From assembly GCF_002007235.1 (NCBI RefSeq), contig NZ_MUHW01000002.1:1-64000 (forward strand): DNA of 64,000 nucleotides, given 5' to 3'. This DNA is from Oribacterium sp. C9 (GTDB lineage: Bacteria; Bacillota; Clostridia; Lachnospirales; Lachnospiraceae). Shown here piece by piece: positions 28,228-36,503 of the stretch; the first letter of the stretch is position 1; the number at the start of each line of letters is the position of its first letter. The notes under the pieces are model-generated. The model saw only the letters and a program-made list of their open reading frames with translations. It made no database searches and was not told the DNA's origin. A program made the translations under genes and the position numbers.

Positions 28228-28686
28228 TTATCTGAATATTCCCGTTGGCAGCTGATAGCCGAAGGCCATCTGGTATGCCAGAAAGATGACTGCCGTAACT
28301 CCGGCGGAAAAGACGATCCTGTGGACCGGCTTTTCCGCATAGCCCTTCGCATACCAGCTAGATAAGGAATAAAGATATACCGGTGTTGCGATAAAGAAGC
28401 CAAGATACTGCATGGCAAGTATGTAAAGGGCTATAGCTCCGATGTTAACTGTAAGTTTTATCCAGCCTTCCTTAACCAGAAAAACCTTCTCTTCTTTCTT
28501 TTTGCAACCTTCCAAAAAGATCCCTGCGCCGCATATAACAAATCCAACCGCCGCAAGACCCGGTAGTGCCTTAGGTCCTGGATAGGTGGACCTGAAAGGT
28601 ACAGAATAGGTGCTTATCATGACAAAAACAAACAATCCCAGCAGCAAAATGACTGTGCCTGTGATCTGATCTCTGGAAACCTTCAT
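28228..28686 (-). CDS. tctB: TctB: small membrane subunit of tripartite tricarboxylate transporter 1
   Basis: 152 residues with about four membrane helices, the normal form of TctB, which is poorly conserved and best recognised by its place between tctC and tctA. The ATG at 28686 (MKVSRDQITG) is preceded by AAGGAGAAATGAC; the open frame extends to 28746 into the end of tctC, but that part lacks a good site. About 28 bases separate it from the tctC stop. Confidence 0.9.
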   Translation of the reverse strand: MKVSRDQITGTVILLLGLFVFVMISTYSVPFRSTYPGPKALPGLAAVGFVICGAGIFLEGCKKKEEKVFLVKEGWIKLTVNIGAIALYILAMQYLGFFIATPVYLYSLSSWYAKGYAEKPVHRIVFSAGVTAVIFLAYQMAFGYQLPTGIFR

Positions 28687-28714
28687 GTCATTTCTCCTTA
28701 TTCTCTTCTCAGAA

Positions 28715-29713
28715 TTACTTCTGAACGAGGCCCAGCTCTTCAACAACGGAATTGATTGCTTCCTGCTGAGCCTTGATCTTTTCAGGGCCTTCCTCGAAGC
28801 TCAGGAATTCCATAGCCATTCCTGCAGGCTCCAGAACTTCATTTACTGCGTCAGACTTTGCAGCGGCTGCGTAAGCCTCATAGAGTTTCTTCGCAATCTC
28901 ATCATCCATATCCTTAGGTCCTGCAAAGATATTGTAGGAGGCAAATGAGCAGTCGATGCCTGACTCTGTCATGGAAGGAACATCGGGAAGAACCGAAGAT
29001 CTGGCACCCTCTTCACCGTTAGTGATGACTGCAAGGGCATTGGCTTTACCTGACTCAACATACTGCTTGGCCTGGTTAACATTTACGATGCTGGCATCAA
29101 TTGTATTTCCAACAAGGGCTGTAAGCTTCTCTGTATCTGAACCTGCCTCCACATACTTTACGCTTATACCTGAAGCCTTTGCGAGAAGTCCGGTCATTAC
29201 ATGTGCTGTTCCGCCTGTCTCTATACCCATCTTGATTTCTGAGGACTTTCCCTTATTTACGAAATCCTCGATGGTCTTCATATCGGAATCTGCTGAAGTT
29301 ACGAGAACATACTGACCTTTTTCTGTTCCCTGGCTAACACCCCAGATCCTGAAGTCATCATAGGCTGTCTTGTCATATACCTTTGTGGCTGACTTGATAA
29401 GCATAGTGGTGTGATACTGGAGCACTTTTGAACCATCACCTTTAGCTGTACGGACTGTCTCCATGGAAACCACTCCGCCGCCGTCAGTGTTATTTACGAT
29501 AGTGACATTTGAACCTGTCTGCTTTGCAACTTCCTGACCGAGGGTTCTTGCCATGACATCGGTTCCGCCGCCTGCTTTTGCAGGTACCTGGACCTCAACA
29601 CTCTTAGGAATGTCTCCGGATGACCCGGATCCGCCTGCTGCTCCGCAGCCTGTAAATGCAGCTGCTGTCATAGCTGCTATGCAAATTCCCAACAATAAAC
29701 TCTTTCTGTTCAT
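28715..29713 (-). CDS. tctC: TctC: lipoprotein substrate-binding subunit of transporter 1
   Basis: 332 residues. A lipoprotein signal peptide (MNRKSLLLGICIAAMTAAA) ends in the lipobox FTGC, so the protein would be anchored outside the membrane. The mature part has the TctC/Bug pattern: VQVPAKAGGGTDVMARTL at the start, ALVGNTIDASIVNVNQ and VLPDVPSMTESGID later. Bug proteins bind carboxylates through two water molecules. Start at 29713 because of CAGGAGGAAATATG. First gene of transporter 1, divergent from a LysR gene. Confidence 0.94.
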   Translation of the reverse strand: MNRKSLLLGICIAAMTAAAFTGCGAAGGSGSSGDIPKSVEVQVPAKAGGGTDVMARTLGQEVAKQTGSNVTIVNNTDGGGVVSMETVRTAKGDGSKVLQYHTTMLIKSATKVYDKTAYDDFRIWGVSQGTEKGQYVLVTSADSDMKTIEDFVNKGKSSEIKMGIETGGTAHVMTGLLAKASGISVKYVEAGSDTEKLTALVGNTIDASIVNVNQAKQYVESGKANALAVITNGEEGARSSVLPDVPSMTESGIDCSFASYNIFAGPKDMDDEIAKKLYEAYAAAAKSDAVNEVLEPAGMAMEFLSFEEGPEKIKAQQEAINSVVEELGLVQK

Positions 29714-30119
29714 ATTTCCTCCTGACATTTTGTGAAGCTTTAAATACTGTCCCGGACTGTCTACTTTGCCGACGATGCACAGACATTTACTGTGCTATAA
29801 AAGACAGCCCCGGAAATCGCTTAAATTCATTATCAATATCGCTTCATTTAATTATTGACTGTATTATAAAGTGGCAGTAAGCTTAACAGAACTTAATAGC
29901 TCTTTGGTTGTAGACTTATTTATTTTAAGTCTGCGCGTTCCTGTTTTATGAAAATGCTTACATCCGGATTCCTGCACAAAAAACATTTTGCTTCTTATGC
30001 AATATCACTTAAATTACTCGCTTTTTTCTTCATCTTTTATTTTTCTCAGCTAAGCTCATAAAGTTTTATGGGTAATTTTGATTTTTTAAACATCCCGGGA
30101 CAAAGGAGAAACATATAGA
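29714..30119. other. Divergent control region between tctC1 and lysR1
   Basis: A gene-free, AT-rich stretch of about 400 bases. It holds a TATAAT -10 element for tctC1 on the minus strand (29863-29868) with no good -35, and a LysR-type dyad upstream of it (separate entry). The rest shows nothing I can name. Confidence 0.6.
29912..29932. promoter_or_regulatory. LysR-type binding site for tctC1
   Basis: AGACTTA and TAAGTCT form a perfect 7-bp dyad with a 7-base spacer and include a T-N11-A core. The centre lies about 55 bases upstream of the -10 of tctC1, near position -65 from the expected start, the usual place of a LysR recognition site. The -10 has no recognisable -35, as expected for an activator-dependent promoter. 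Confidence 0.55.
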
Positions 30120-31049
30120 ATGGATTTGAAATCTTTGGAAAATATCATTTCAATTTATGACGAGGAAAGCATATCAAAGGCTGCCGAAAAGATGTATATC
30201 ACCCAGTCAGCCCTGAACCAGCAGCTCCTCAAGCTGGAAAAAGAGCTGGGGACAGCTCTCTTTGAAAGACGTTATCACAAGATGATTCCCACCTTTTCAG
30301 GGCGCCTTTATGTATCTGCAGCCAAAAAGATCCTGACCATAAAGAACGATACTTATAAGATAATCAGGGACAGTGCAAGCAACAATGTGGGCGAGATCAG
30401 CATTGCCTGCACACCTGAACGGGGAGCATCCACATTCTCAGACATCTATCCACAGTTTCATCAGGAATTTCCGGATTTCACCATCAATCTCAAATGCGCA
30501 AGGGTACCGAAGATGGCGCAGATGCTCCTGCACAGAGAAACAGAATTTGCATTCCTGAGCTATTCAAAAATGATGCCCCTTGATCCTGACCTTGAACGCA
30601 TAGATCTTTCACCGGAATCCGTGATACTTGGTGTTCCAAACTCCCATCCTATGGCAGAACTTGCCGGTCCGGAAAGCTGGAAAACCCTGCCTTATGCAGA
30701 CATAAGCCTGTTTAAGGATGAAACCTTCATCATGCCCTCCCAGGATACTATACTCAGAAGGATGCTGGACGTTTTTTTCAGGGAGAAGCATCTGCATCCG
30801 AAGATTCTGTTTGAATCAAGCAGCTCCGTAACTGTACTTAAGATGGCCATAAACCAGATGGGGCCTGCATTCTTCCCCCAGTCCTATGTGAATGAGAAAT
30901 TTCCACTTGCTTACTTCCGTGTTTCCCCGGAGCTTTCATGGATGAGATGTGTCGCCTACCGAAAGGGCACCTATATTACCGCTCCCGAAAGGCGGCTTTT
31001 CGAGCTGTGGAAGCAGGTACTGAACAGCCCTTCTGTCATCATGGTGTAA
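30120..31049 (+). CDS. LysR family regulator 1
   Basis: 309 residues. The N-terminal winged helix-turn-helix (ISIYDEESISKAAEKMYITQSALNQQLLKLEKELG) is a clear LysR type, followed by an effector-binding domain of the periplasmic-binding fold. It is divergent from the tctCBA1 genes, the standard arrangement for a LysR activator of its neighbour. The effector is probably the transported diacid or a breakdown product. AAAGGAGAAACATATAGA precedes the ATG. The 280 bases after the stop, up to the convergent gudX, hold only the gudX terminator. Confidence 0.93.
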   Translation: MDLKSLENIISIYDEESISKAAEKMYITQSALNQQLLKLEKELGTALFERRYHKMIPTFSGRLYVSAAKKILTIKNDTYKIIRDSASNNVGEISIACTPERGASTFSDIYPQFHQEFPDFTINLKCARVPKMAQMLLHRETEFAFLSYSKMMPLDPDLERIDLSPESVILGVPNSHPMAELAGPESWKTLPYADISLFKDETFIMPSQDTILRRMLDVFFREKHLHPKILFESSSSVTVLKMAINQMGPAFFPQSYVNEKFPLAYFRVSPELSWMRCVAYRKGTYITAPERRLFELWKQVLNSPSVIMV

Positions 31050-31173
31050 TGCGGCAGCGTGGTACTGTCATGTCACCGACATGATAACGGCACTTTCCTG
31101 CGTGACATGCTTCGTTCGAAATGATCTTTAATGCAGCGATTTCATCTCCTTCCGGATTCTTATCCAAAAAAGT

Positions 31174-31219
31174 CCCCCTAAAGAAGACTTTGGATATTTC
31201 CATTGTCTCCTTTAGGGGG
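31174..31219 (-). terminator. Terminator of the gud operon
   Basis: CCCCCTAAAG pairs with CTTTAGGGGG. On the minus strand the stem is followed by ACTTTTTTGG. It lies about 115 bases beyond the gudX stop and could also end lysR1 transcripts less well. Confidence 0.75.
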
Positions 31220-31333
31220 ATCATTTCATTCCTGTCGGATTTAAACTGTTTATATTATTGGATCGTATGTCGATAACGGATCTCTCCGTATGCTATCAAC
31301 TCACTTATATGTTTTTCTATAGACCGGATTTTT

Positions 31334-32683
31334 TTATCTTACAAGACTCGGCTTCTTGTGATCATACTTCCATCCCGGGATCAGATACTGCATGGATTTT
31401 GCATCATCTCTGTCATGGCTCGGAAGACTGTTGTAAAGCCTGTTTGCTTCCATTACACGTTCCATGTTGAGGTGGACACCAAGACCCGGTGCTTCCGGAA
31501 CCTGAAGCTTTCCATCAACGATCTTCGGTGTATCGTAAAGGAGATTCTGTCCGTCCTGCCAGATCCAGTGGGTATCGAGAGGTGCAGGTGTGCCTACAGC
31601 CGCAGCTCCCACCTGGGCAAATGCAGCAAGAGTGATATCAAAGTGATTGTTCGAATGCACGCCCCATGTAAGGCCCCATGAATCAAGAAGCTGAGACATA
31701 CGTATAGCACCGTCAAAGCCCCAGAAATGAGGGTCTGCAAGTATGATATCGCAGGCATTGAGACTTACTGTGTGATAGAACTGTCTCCAGTCTGTGGCTA
31801 TCATGTTGGTAGCAACCTGGAACTGTGTGGCATTCTTAAACTCACGCATGATCTCACGGCTTGAATAACCCGCCTCAGGGCCGCAGGGATCCTCCATGTA
31901 GGTTATCACATCATGCATATCCTTCGAGAGTTCGATAGCCTCCTTAAGGCTCCATGCACCGTTAGGGTCAATGTTTATGCGGGCATCCGGGAAACGCTTC
32001 TTAAGGGCTTTGCAGGCCTCCATCTCATCAGCACCCGAAAGTACACCGCCCTTAAGCTTAAAGTTCTTAAAGCCGTACTTTTCGGAAAGCGCCTCAGCCT
32101 CCTCAACGATCCTTTCGGGAGTAAGTATCTCTTCCCTTCTCAGGCGGAACCATGGATCAAAGCTGTCACTCTCATCAAGATACTGCATATCTCCTGCCGG
32201 TACCTTCTTCTTATCGGAAACATAGAAGAGATATCCAAGCATCTCAACTTCCTTACGCTGCTGACCTTCTCCCAGAAGATCACACATGGGAACATTAAGG
32301 AACTGTCCCATAAGATCCAGCATGGCACACTCTATAGCCCACTCGCTCTTAACAACGAACTTGAGCTTTGAGATATCAAGGGTCTGTATTCCTTCTCCGT
32401 CATCGTCTGAAGAAGGATTTGCCATCTTATGTATCTTCTGAAGTATCTGACGGTATTTGGATATGGGCTGTCCCTCAACGAGAGGACGTACCGCATTTAA
32501 ACATTCGCAGGTGTAATCTCCCCCGTGTATCTCACCGATTCCCTGGTGTCCCGCATTATCCGAAAGGACAACCAGATTCCTGGTGAAGCATGGCGCGTGA
32601 CACCCTGACAGTGTCATCATCATACTGTCATATCCCGCAACAGGGATCACCTGCATCTTGGTAATAATAGGTGTATCGTTCAT
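31334..32683 (-). CDS. gudX: Glucarate dehydratase-related protein (GudX-like)
   Basis: 449 residues, enolase superfamily. It resembles E. coli GudX and GudD along its whole length. All residues needed by glucarate dehydratase are visible: KLKGG lysines, metal ligands in NIDPNGAW, MEDPCGPE and ATNMIATDW, Asp in LADPHFW and His in GVHSNNHFD. In E. coli GudX is weakly active and its role is unclear; here the active site is intact, so it may take a different diacid or stereoisomer. The start is either 32689 or 32683; I prefer 32683 because AAGGGG is then 6-7 bases away. Only 11 bases after gudD. Confidence 0.92.
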   Translation of the reverse strand: MNDTPIITKMQVIPVAGYDSMMMTLSGCHAPCFTRNLVVLSDNAGHQGIGEIHGGDYTCECLNAVRPLVEGQPISKYRQILQKIHKMANPSSDDDGEGIQTLDISKLKFVVKSEWAIECAMLDLMGQFLNVPMCDLLGEGQQRKEVEMLGYLFYVSDKKKVPAGDMQYLDESDSFDPWFRLRREEILTPERIVEEAEALSEKYGFKNFKLKGGVLSGADEMEACKALKKRFPDARINIDPNGAWSLKEAIELSKDMHDVITYMEDPCGPEAGYSSREIMREFKNATQFQVATNMIATDWRQFYHTVSLNACDIILADPHFWGFDGAIRMSQLLDSWGLTWGVHSNNHFDITLAAFAQVGAAAVGTPAPLDTHWIWQDGQNLLYDTPKIVDGKLQVPEAPGLGVHLNMERVMEANRLYNSLPSHDRDDAKSMQYLIPGWKYDHKKPSLVR

Positions 32684-32694
32684 TTTCATACCCC

Positions 32695-34026
32695 TTAGCG
32701 AACCATGCAGGGACGCTTGTTATCGAACTTCCAGCCCGGAATCAGATACTGCATTCCGATTGAATCATCACGTGCACCGAGGCAGTTATCGATGTAAAGC
32801 TTATTTGCCTTCATGATCTGCTCACGGTCTACCTCAACACCGAGACCCACAGTCTTGTCGATGTCGTTGATGCAACCACCAACGATCTCCATAGGCTTCT
32901 TTGTAAGACGCTCTCTGCCTTCCTGCCAGATCCAGTGTGTATCGATTCCGTTAAGCTTGCCCGGAACAGCTGCTGCGCACTGTGCAACCATTGCAAGAGA
33001 GATATCAAAGTGGTTGTTTGAATGGCATCCCCACATAAGACCGAACTCGTTGCAGAGCTGACCTACACGAACAGAACCTTCCATAGTCCAGAAATGAGGG
33101 TCTGCAAGAGGGATATCCACACTCTTAAGCTGGATACAGTGACGCATCTGTCTCCAGTCTGTATCTATCATGTTGGTAGCTGTAGGCATTCCTGTCTCCT
33201 GCTTGAACTCAGCCATGATCTCACGGCCTGAGAACCCGTTCTCTGCACCGCATGGATCCTCTACATAAGCAAGTACCTTCTTGAGAGCAGGTGCAACACG
33301 TATAGCCTCTGCAAGGCTCCAGCATCCGTTTGGATCAAGGTCTACTCTTGCATCCGGGAATGCTTCCTTAATTGCTGTAACAGCCTTAACTTCCTCATCC
33401 GGCTGAAGAACTCCGCCCTTAAGCTTGAAATCCTCGAAGCCGTACTTCTCATGGGTTGCCTTTGCAAGAGCCACGATGTGCTCAGGATCCATAGCTTCCT
33501 CATGACGTAATCTGTACCAGTCGCAGTCTGAATCCGGTTCTTCCTCGTATGGAAGATCTGTCTTCTTTCTGTCACCTACATAGAAAAGGTATGAAAGGAA
33601 TCTTACCGATGATCTCTGTAATCCGTCACCCATGAGGGAAGCTGCAGGAACCTCAAGGAACTTGCCCATAAGGTCAAGAAGCGGTGCTTCAATAGCAGTG
33701 ACTACATGTACACCTGTACGTAAGTCAAAGGTCTGAAGACCTCTTACGTCATCCTTGATGTTCTCATCGAGCCATGCTCTTACCTTATTTAATGTATTCT
33801 TATAGTCTGAAATCTTTGTCCCTACCACAAGGTCCTTAACTGCTTCGAGAGCATTGGTGATCTTCTGTCCTCCCGGAACTTCTCCGACACCCTCTACTCC
33901 GTTAGAATCTGTAAGGATAACGATATTTCTTGTGAAATATGGTGCGTGAGCTCCTGAAAGATTGAGCTCCATACAATCATGTCCGGCTACAGGGTACACT
34001 TCCATCTTTGAAATTACAGGTATCAT
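32695..34026 (-). CDS. gudD: Glucarate dehydratase
   Basis: 443 residues, very close to E. coli GudD from [12 protein letters not shown] to the end [19 protein letters not shown]. It removes water from D-glucarate (and L-idarate) to give 5-keto-4-deoxyglucarate in the cytoplasm. Active-site residues are all there: [59 protein letters not shown] precedes the ATG. It lies 77 bases after the unknown membrane-protein gene and just before gudX, so the three are probably one transcript. Confidence 0.96.
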   Translation of the reverse strand: MIPVISKMEVYPVAGHDCMELNLSGAHAPYFTRNIVILTDSNGVEGVGEVPGGQKITNALEAVKDLVVGTKISDYKNTLNKVRAWLDENIKDDVRGLQTFDLRTGVHVVTAIEAPLLDLMGKFLEVPAASLMGDGLQRSSVRFLSYLFYVGDRKKTDLPYEEEPDSDCDWYRLRHEEAMDPEHIVALAKATHEKYGFEDFKLKGGVLQPDEEVKAVTAIKEAFPDARVDLDPNGCWSLAEAIRVAPALKKVLAYVEDPCGAENGFSGREIMAEFKQETGMPTATNMIDTDWRQMRHCIQLKSVDIPLADPHFWTMEGSVRVGQLCNEFGLMWGCHSNNHFDISLAMVAQCAAAVPGKLNGIDTHWIWQEGRERLTKKPMEIVGGCINDIDKTVGLGVEVDREQIMKANKLYIDNCLGARDDSIGMQYLIPGWKFDNKRPCMVR

Positions 34027-34103
34027 TTTATATTCTCCTTTTCTATAGGTGCTAAACTTTTATATCTTATAAAACAGCACCGTCGACATATGCTGTCTTA
34101 TAT

Positions 34104-34973
34104 TCAAAGGAATTCAACCATATCCAGAACATGCATTAGTTCAGGATACGGATCGCGGAGGAGTGTTCTTTCATCCACCTCCTGGCCGGCAGTAAAACCG
34201 GCTGCGAGAAATCTGTTTTTTATAAATATATCTGCGGATTTATCATTGATACTTACTCCGATCTTTCCCGGAGTATAATCGGAAAGTGACTTCAATTTAG
34301 CGAGAAAACTGTCACTTAACTTCTTTCCGTTGTCTTCAGCTTCAATGTTTTCATAAATATGGAATCTTCTGGGGAAACCCTCGGGAAGCTCTGATTCTCT
34401 GTAGGAATCCTTTGAAAAGAAATCGGTTCTTGAGGAATCCCTCATGAGTTCATCCTCCACTATGGTGAACTTCATTCCTGTTCCTTCAGGCAGCTCAATG
34501 TGAATCCAGTTTCCGGTATTCACCTCTGCAGCGATTCCCTTATCATTTTTTCTGTCCACAACCGAAACGTCTGTGGCTGAGACCTCCATGCCGTTTTTCA
34601 TTCCCTTTATGGCCTTGAACCCGTTAAAGGTCTTCGGTACAAAAGGTATGATATGAGCCTTCTCAACGGTCTCTTCTGTGATATATGTACCCTTTTCCTG
34701 TATTTCCGAAGCATTTAATGTTTCTTTCAGGGTCAGGGAAATATTTGCATCCTCGCAGTGCTTTATGTACTTTTTCTGAGCCTTGCGGAACACAAAAAAC
34801 TGAATGAGCAGTGCAGCGATGAGTAAACCGAATGTAAGATAGAACTGTCTCCTGAGAGACACGATCAGTACTCCCACGAGTACCGCCATCATGATATACG
34901 CAATGATATGAACTCTCTTGTTTTCCTTCTTCAGATCACTTATATGATCCTTAACTGTTTTTCTGGTATCCAA
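34104..34973 (-). CDS. Unknown protein with two N-terminal membrane helices, at the head of the gud genes
   Basis: 289 residues. Helices at about 22-40 and 44-62 (HIIAYIMMAVLVGVLIVSL; FGLLIAALLIQFFVF) form a hairpin, and the rest (63-289) is a soluble domain with alternating strands. The general build recalls DUF3137-type proteins, but the match is loose and I do not assign it. The start codon is TTG with AGAGAGG about 9 bases before. It shares strand and close spacing with gudD. It has no catalytic motif I recognise. Function unknown; the link to aldarate metabolism rests on position only. Confidence 0.8.
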   Translation of the reverse strand: MDTRKTVKDHISDLKKENKRVHIIAYIMMAVLVGVLIVSLRRQFYLTFGLLIAALLIQFFVFRKAQKKYIKHCEDANISLTLKETLNASEIQEKGTYITEETVEKAHIIPFVPKTFNGFKAIKGMKNGMEVSATDVSVVDRKNDKGIAAEVNTGNWIHIELPEGTGMKFTIVEDELMRDSSRTDFFSKDSYRESELPEGFPRRFHIYENIEAEDNGKKLSDSFLAKLKSLSDYTPGKIGVSINDKSADIFIKNRFLAAGFTAGQEVDERTLLRDPYPELMHVLDMVEFL

Positions 34974-35287
34974 TTCCTTTTACCTCTCTTTTCATAATGT
35001 CTTAAGCCCTATTATCGCAAAGGCAGCTGACACTATTTTCAACAGGATTCGGGATCATGTAAAGTGTATCTTTGCATCATCCTGAACTCTTTTGGATGGC
35101 CCGGAAGAACCGGGCCGGAGATTTTATCATGACATAAGTGCCGTAAGCCGGTGTCGCATCTTAGACAGATTGCAGAATTCTCATGACACTTATGTCATAT
35201 CATAGGAAGTTGTATTATGAAGTTTTACCGAAGTGCCCGGTACACAGGCACTTCAATATAATGATATTCCGATTAAGAACCGAATAC
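34974..35287. other. Intergenic region between tctC2 and the gud genes, rich in inverted repeats
   Basis: Three dyads: a GC-rich hairpin GGCCCGG-AAGAA-CCGGGCC at about 35098-35116, a 12-bp inverted repeat at 35129-35198 (separate entry) and GAAGTGCC/GGCACTTC at 35230-35254. The last could be a weak terminator of tctC2 (no good T-run). The gud promoter must lie here; no strong -35/-10 pair is seen. Confidence 0.55.
35129..35198. repeat. Perfect 12-bp inverted repeat upstream of the gud genes
   Basis: ATGACATAAGTG at 35129-35140 and CACTTATGTCAT at 35187-35198, 46 bases apart. It includes the ATAAGT/ACTTAT core also seen in the control regions of both Tct transporters and lysR2. It is a candidate paired operator that could loop, or the ends of a long hairpin. 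Confidence 0.5.
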
Positions 35288-36340
35288 TTAATTCTCTACA
35301 GAAGCAGCTACTTCCTTGAAGATCTCAAGATAGTTCTTGTCATTCTCTACAGAATCCGCAGCTGAGAGGTAGTAAGGATTGATCTGCATGTTCTTGAGAT
35401 CCTCCTGGCACTTCTCATTCTCTGTAACAGCCTTTGTTGTGTCCTCAAACCACTTGATAACATCCTCAGAAGTTCCTGCAGGGAAGTAGAAAGAATAGTC
35501 ACAGTCAGGATATACAAGGTCAACACCCTGCTCCTTAAGTGTAGGTACATCCGGCATAAGAGTTGATCTCTCGGCTGTCGGGATACCTACGCAGAGAAAC
35601 TGTCCTGCATCGATATAATCCTTTGTGTTAACGAATGCACCCGGCATCATGTCAACCTGACCTGAAAGCATGGCTGTAACCTTATCTGAATTTGATCCAA
35701 CATCTACGAGATCAAGGTCGATTCCCGCAACCTGCTCGAACTTCAGGAATTCGTAGTATGTATAAGCACCAACCTCTGTGCAGGCCTTGAGCTGTCCAGG
35801 ATTTGCCTTTGCAGCTTCTATGAACTCCGAAAGGCTCTTATACTTCTCAGGATTTACATAAAGACCCTGAGCATCATTCTTTGCAAATGTTGGTCCCAGT
35901 GTGAATGCTGTATAATCGTAATCAGTGATACCTGCTACATTTGCAACGTTTACGAGGTTGTGTCCGTAAAGAACTGTGAGACCGTCGTTTGCTGCTGAAA
36001 GAACCTGGTTTGCTGCAACAGATCCTGATGCACCTGAAGCATTGACAACTACGAAATCTGCACCTGTAATCTCCTTTGCATACTGTGCAAAGATTCTTGC
36101 TGAAAGGTCTGTATCTCCGCCTGCTCCTGCAGGAAGTACCAGTGAGATAGGACCTGAAGGTGTCCATCCTGAAGCATCAGCCGGAGCCGCGCTTTCTGCT
36201 GCATTTGTCTCTGATGCCTTAGTAGCTGCAGCTGTTTCCTTTGCTGCGGCTGTTGTTGATGCTGTGTTTGAGGAACCGCATGCTGCAAGTCCAAGTACCA
36301 TTCCTCCTGCAAGTACTGCTGATAAGATTCTCTTTTTCAT
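35288..36340 (-). CDS. tctC: TctC: lipoprotein substrate-binding subunit of transporter 2
   Basis: 350 residues. Signal peptide MKKRILSAVLAGGMVLGLA with lipobox LAAC, then an Ala/Thr-rich linker to about residue 58, then the Bug fold (SLVLPAGAGGDTDLSARIF, AMLSGQVDMMPGAF, LMPDVPTLKEQGVD). It is clearly diverged from the TctC of transporter 1, so the two probably differ in ligand. It is last in the order tctB-tctA-tctC, about 160 bases after tctA. AAAAGGAGAATAAA precedes the ATG. Confidence 0.94.
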   Translation of the reverse strand: MKKRILSAVLAGGMVLGLAACGSSNTASTTAAAKETAAATKASETNAAESAAPADASGWTPSGPISLVLPAGAGGDTDLSARIFAQYAKEITGADFVVVNASGASGSVAANQVLSAANDGLTVLYGHNLVNVANVAGITDYDYTAFTLGPTFAKNDAQGLYVNPEKYKSLSEFIEAAKANPGQLKACTEVGAYTYYEFLKFEQVAGIDLDLVDVGSNSDKVTAMLSGQVDMMPGAFVNTKDYIDAGQFLCVGIPTAERSTLMPDVPTLKEQGVDLVYPDCDYSFYFPAGTSEDVIKWFEDTTKAVTENEKCQEDLKNMQINPYYLSAADSVENDKNYLEIFKEVAASVEN

Positions 36341-36503
36341 TTTATTCTCCTTTTATTTACTCTCCCCTCAGGAAGTCTGATTCATGATGTTCCGTTATCA
36401 AAAGAATCACTTCACGGTTTTTATCCCATATACTTCCTTCGGAGAAAAACATACGTGTTCATGGAAGGAACCCTTCTCTGTAATTTCCTTTTTATTCCAA
36501 TAC

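Noticed and set aside
31334-32683. gudX as a decayed copy of gudD
   Set aside because: Full length, no frameshift and all active-site residues present.
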